NCBI RefSeq assembly: GCF_014236795.1
Contig: NZ_CP049017.1
Coordinates: 2,520,001-2,584,000 of the forward strand
Length of the DNA stretch: 64,000 nt
Direction of reading: 5' to 3'
Origin: Xanthomonas theicola
GTDB taxonomy: Bacteria; Pseudomonadota; Gammaproteobacteria; Xanthomonadales; Xanthomonadaceae
Position numbers and translations under genes: made by a program. Position 1 is the stretch's first letter. Every line of letters starts with the position of its first letter. The notes below the pieces were generated by a model, which ran no database searches, was not told the DNA's origin, and saw only the letters and a list, made by a program, of their open reading frames with translations. Shown one piece after another: positions 62,938-64,000 of the stretch.

Positions 62938-63507
62938 TCATTCCGCCACCAGCGCCAGGCGCAGGCGCTTGCGCAGCAATTCCACGCGCTTGCGCACCAG
63001 CGGCTGGTTGATGCTGAGCAGCGTGGCGATCATCGGGTACGGCAACTCGTCGACGAAGCGGTAGGCGAACAGGCGGCGTTGCGCGCGGGTCAGCGCCGCC
63101 ACCGCGGCGACCACCCGCTGCAGTTGGTCGTCCAGTTCGGCACGCTGCAACGCCGTCATCGCCCGATCGGCCACGGTGTCCACGTCCTTGGCCTGCTGCT
63201 GGTCCAGCGGCCCGGCGCCGCTGCGGCGGCGCCTGACCGCATCCAGGAACACATGCCGCAACACCACGAACAGGAAGCCCTGCGGATCGGTCATCGCGTC
63301 CGGCGAGCGGCGTATGAACAGCAGCGCCTTCACCGCGGTATCGGACAGCAGGTCCTCGGCCGCATCCAGGCGCCCGTTCACCAGCCGCAACGCACGCCTG
63401 CGCAGATCCGGCAAGGCGGTGCGCCACGCATGCGTGAACATCTCGTCGGCCCTGGCGAAACGGCCGCCATCCGCATTCCCCTTTCCCTTCCCCTTTGCCA
63501 CATCCAT
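62938..63507 (-). CDS. RNA polymerase sigma factor of the R-body locus
   Basis: This 189-aa ECF-like sigma-70 factor has region 2 near residues 35-105 (ALRLVNGRLDAAEDLLSDTA, FLFVVLRHVFLDAVRRRRSG) and a region 4 helix-turn-helix near 145-185 (LTRAQRRLFAYRFVDELPYP, MIATLLSINQPLVRKRVELL). A Lys/Gly-rich start (MDVAKGKGKGN) precedes region 2. ECF-type sigma factors accompany reb clusters in other bacteria such as Pseudomonas aeruginosa; here it is the likely activator of the reb genes. Start ATG 63507. Confidence 0.85.
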   Translation of the reverse strand: MDVAKGKGKGNADGGRFARADEMFTHAWRTALPDLRRRALRLVNGRLDAAEDLLSDTAVKALLFIRRSPDAMTDPQGFLFVVLRHVFLDAVRRRRSGAGPLDQQQAKDVDTVADRAMTALQRAELDDQLQRVVAAVAALTRAQRRLFAYRFVDELPYPMIATLLSINQPLVRKRVELLRKRLRLALVAE

Positions 63508-63697
63508 CGCACACTCCCCACAAAATCCCCTGTGCATCGAGTCTCCGCGGCGGGTGCGGGCGATAGCTGTTCCCTGGGTGACAACGCCACGCCGCGGCGG
63601 CCGGCGATCGCGTCGCGCGCGCCATGCGGCGCCGTTTTGTCTACGCATGCATACGCCGGTGCACGCCGGCGGCGGTGCCGCTGCTGCGCGCGCAAGC

Positions 63698-63733
63698 AAA
63701 AAAACAGGGCCTGCTGCGGATGCAATCAGGCCC
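63698..63733 (-). terminator. Intrinsic terminator of the 63.8-kb gene
   Basis: On the minus strand GGGCCTG (63733-63727) pairs with CAGGCCC (63713-63707) and is followed by TGTTTTTTT (the A7 run at 63698-63704). It is a strong Rho-independent terminator located 41 bases past the stop at 63774. Confidence 0.85.
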
Positions 63734-63773
63734 GGATCGGCATGTCTGGCGTGCAGGCGTGGCGTGGCGCGGA

Positions 63774-64000
63774 TCAGCGCGGTCGCAGCAGCTTGATCAG
63801 GGCGTCGAGGACGTTGGGATCGCTCAGTGCATGCAGCAGCTGATCCAGCTTCGGCGAACAGGGCTGCACTGGCGGTGCGGCTGCCGGCGCCGCCGCGTCC
63901 ACCACGTCCACCGGCGGCGGTGCGGCGGCGGTGGACGGTGGCGGCGCCAACGGCGCTTGCCACAGGTACTCGGCGATCTCGTCCATCGCCGCCGCGTGCG
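63774..64000 (-). CDS. R-body locus small protein, start may lie outside window
   Basis: The open frame from 63774 upward runs to the window edge. An ATG at 63986 would give 70 aa: MDEIAEYLWQAPLAPPPSTA, a Pro/Ala-rich middle and a C-terminal helix KLDQLLHALSDPNVLDALIK. No Shine-Dalgarno precedes 63986, so the true start is probably upstream. Related to the reb cluster by position and Pro/Ala composition only. It has its own terminator. Confidence 0.55.
   Translation of the reverse strand, partial: HAAAMDEIAEYLWQAPLAPPPSTAAAPPPVDVVDAAAPAAAPPVQPCSPKLDQLLHALSDPNVLDALIKLLRPR

Overview
This window is high-GC gammaproteobacterial chromosome. The gene set points to the Xanthomonadaceae, most likely Xanthomonas: MprF, an AcvB/VirJ-type hydrolase, the fused mutase IcmF, a YegD-like Hsp70, RebB R-body proteins, GGGACTC heptad arrays, and a REP-type GGAGCGGCTTCAGCCGC repeat. 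The number of insertion sequences would fit an IS-rich species such as the X. translucens group, but that is inference.

Layout. (1) 0-9.1 kb: an ECF sigma factor (SigK-like) and its membrane anti-sigma factor. A tightly coupled lipid-modification operon follows: desaturase, FAD oxidoreductase, DUF1365, cyclopropane synthase, DUF2878, DUF1295 and a second cyclopropane-synthase-like methyltransferase. (2) 9.3-14.9 kb: ridA and a DUF998 protein on the minus strand, then mprF (lysyl-phosphatidylglycerol synthesis) facing an AcvB/VirJ-type gene whose family removes the same lipid headgroup. (3) 15-24 kb: ordinary housekeeping and accessory genes, several with single-base frameshifts. (4) 24.1-28.5 kb: slyD is split by a 3.9-kb insert. 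The insert carries two inverted IS5-family copies around a VOC gene and a DUF1801 gene, plus a broken methyltransferase. (5) 28.6-43 kb: a YegD-like Hsp70, methyltransferase, YkgJ, EAL phosphodiesterase, MscS channel, a degenerate pseudouridine synthase, a PQQ-type beta-propeller protein, a GH108 muramidase and a GSP26-like flavoprotein. (6) 43-49.3 kb: an HDOD protein and icmF, interrupted by a third identical IS5 copy. (7) 49.4-58.6 kb: a short lipase-chaperone-like gene, an S53 peptidase, a Leu/Phe/Val dehydrogenase, alkB interrupted by a decayed IS3 element, and an SDR. (8) 58.9-64 kb: an R-body (reb) locus with a Crp/Fnr regulator, two near-identical RebB proteins, a third short RebB, a larger protein carrying a RebB-like signature behind an Ala/Pro linker, an uncharacterised 189-aa protein and a sigma factor.

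Three themes stand out. First, disruption: slyD, icmF and alkB are all split by mobile DNA, and the pre-insertion reading frames can be rebuilt exactly for icmF and slyD. Second, single-base frameshifts in at least eight unrelated genes, often in G/C-rich runs, mean either a decaying region or uncorrected long-read errors. Third, envelope biology recurs (desaturation and cyclopropanation, lysyl-PG, osmotic channel, secreted enzymes) alongside the R-body locus, which is the most biologically unusual system here.

No rRNA, tRNA or CRISPR array was recognised. All calls come from reading the sequence; no database search was run.
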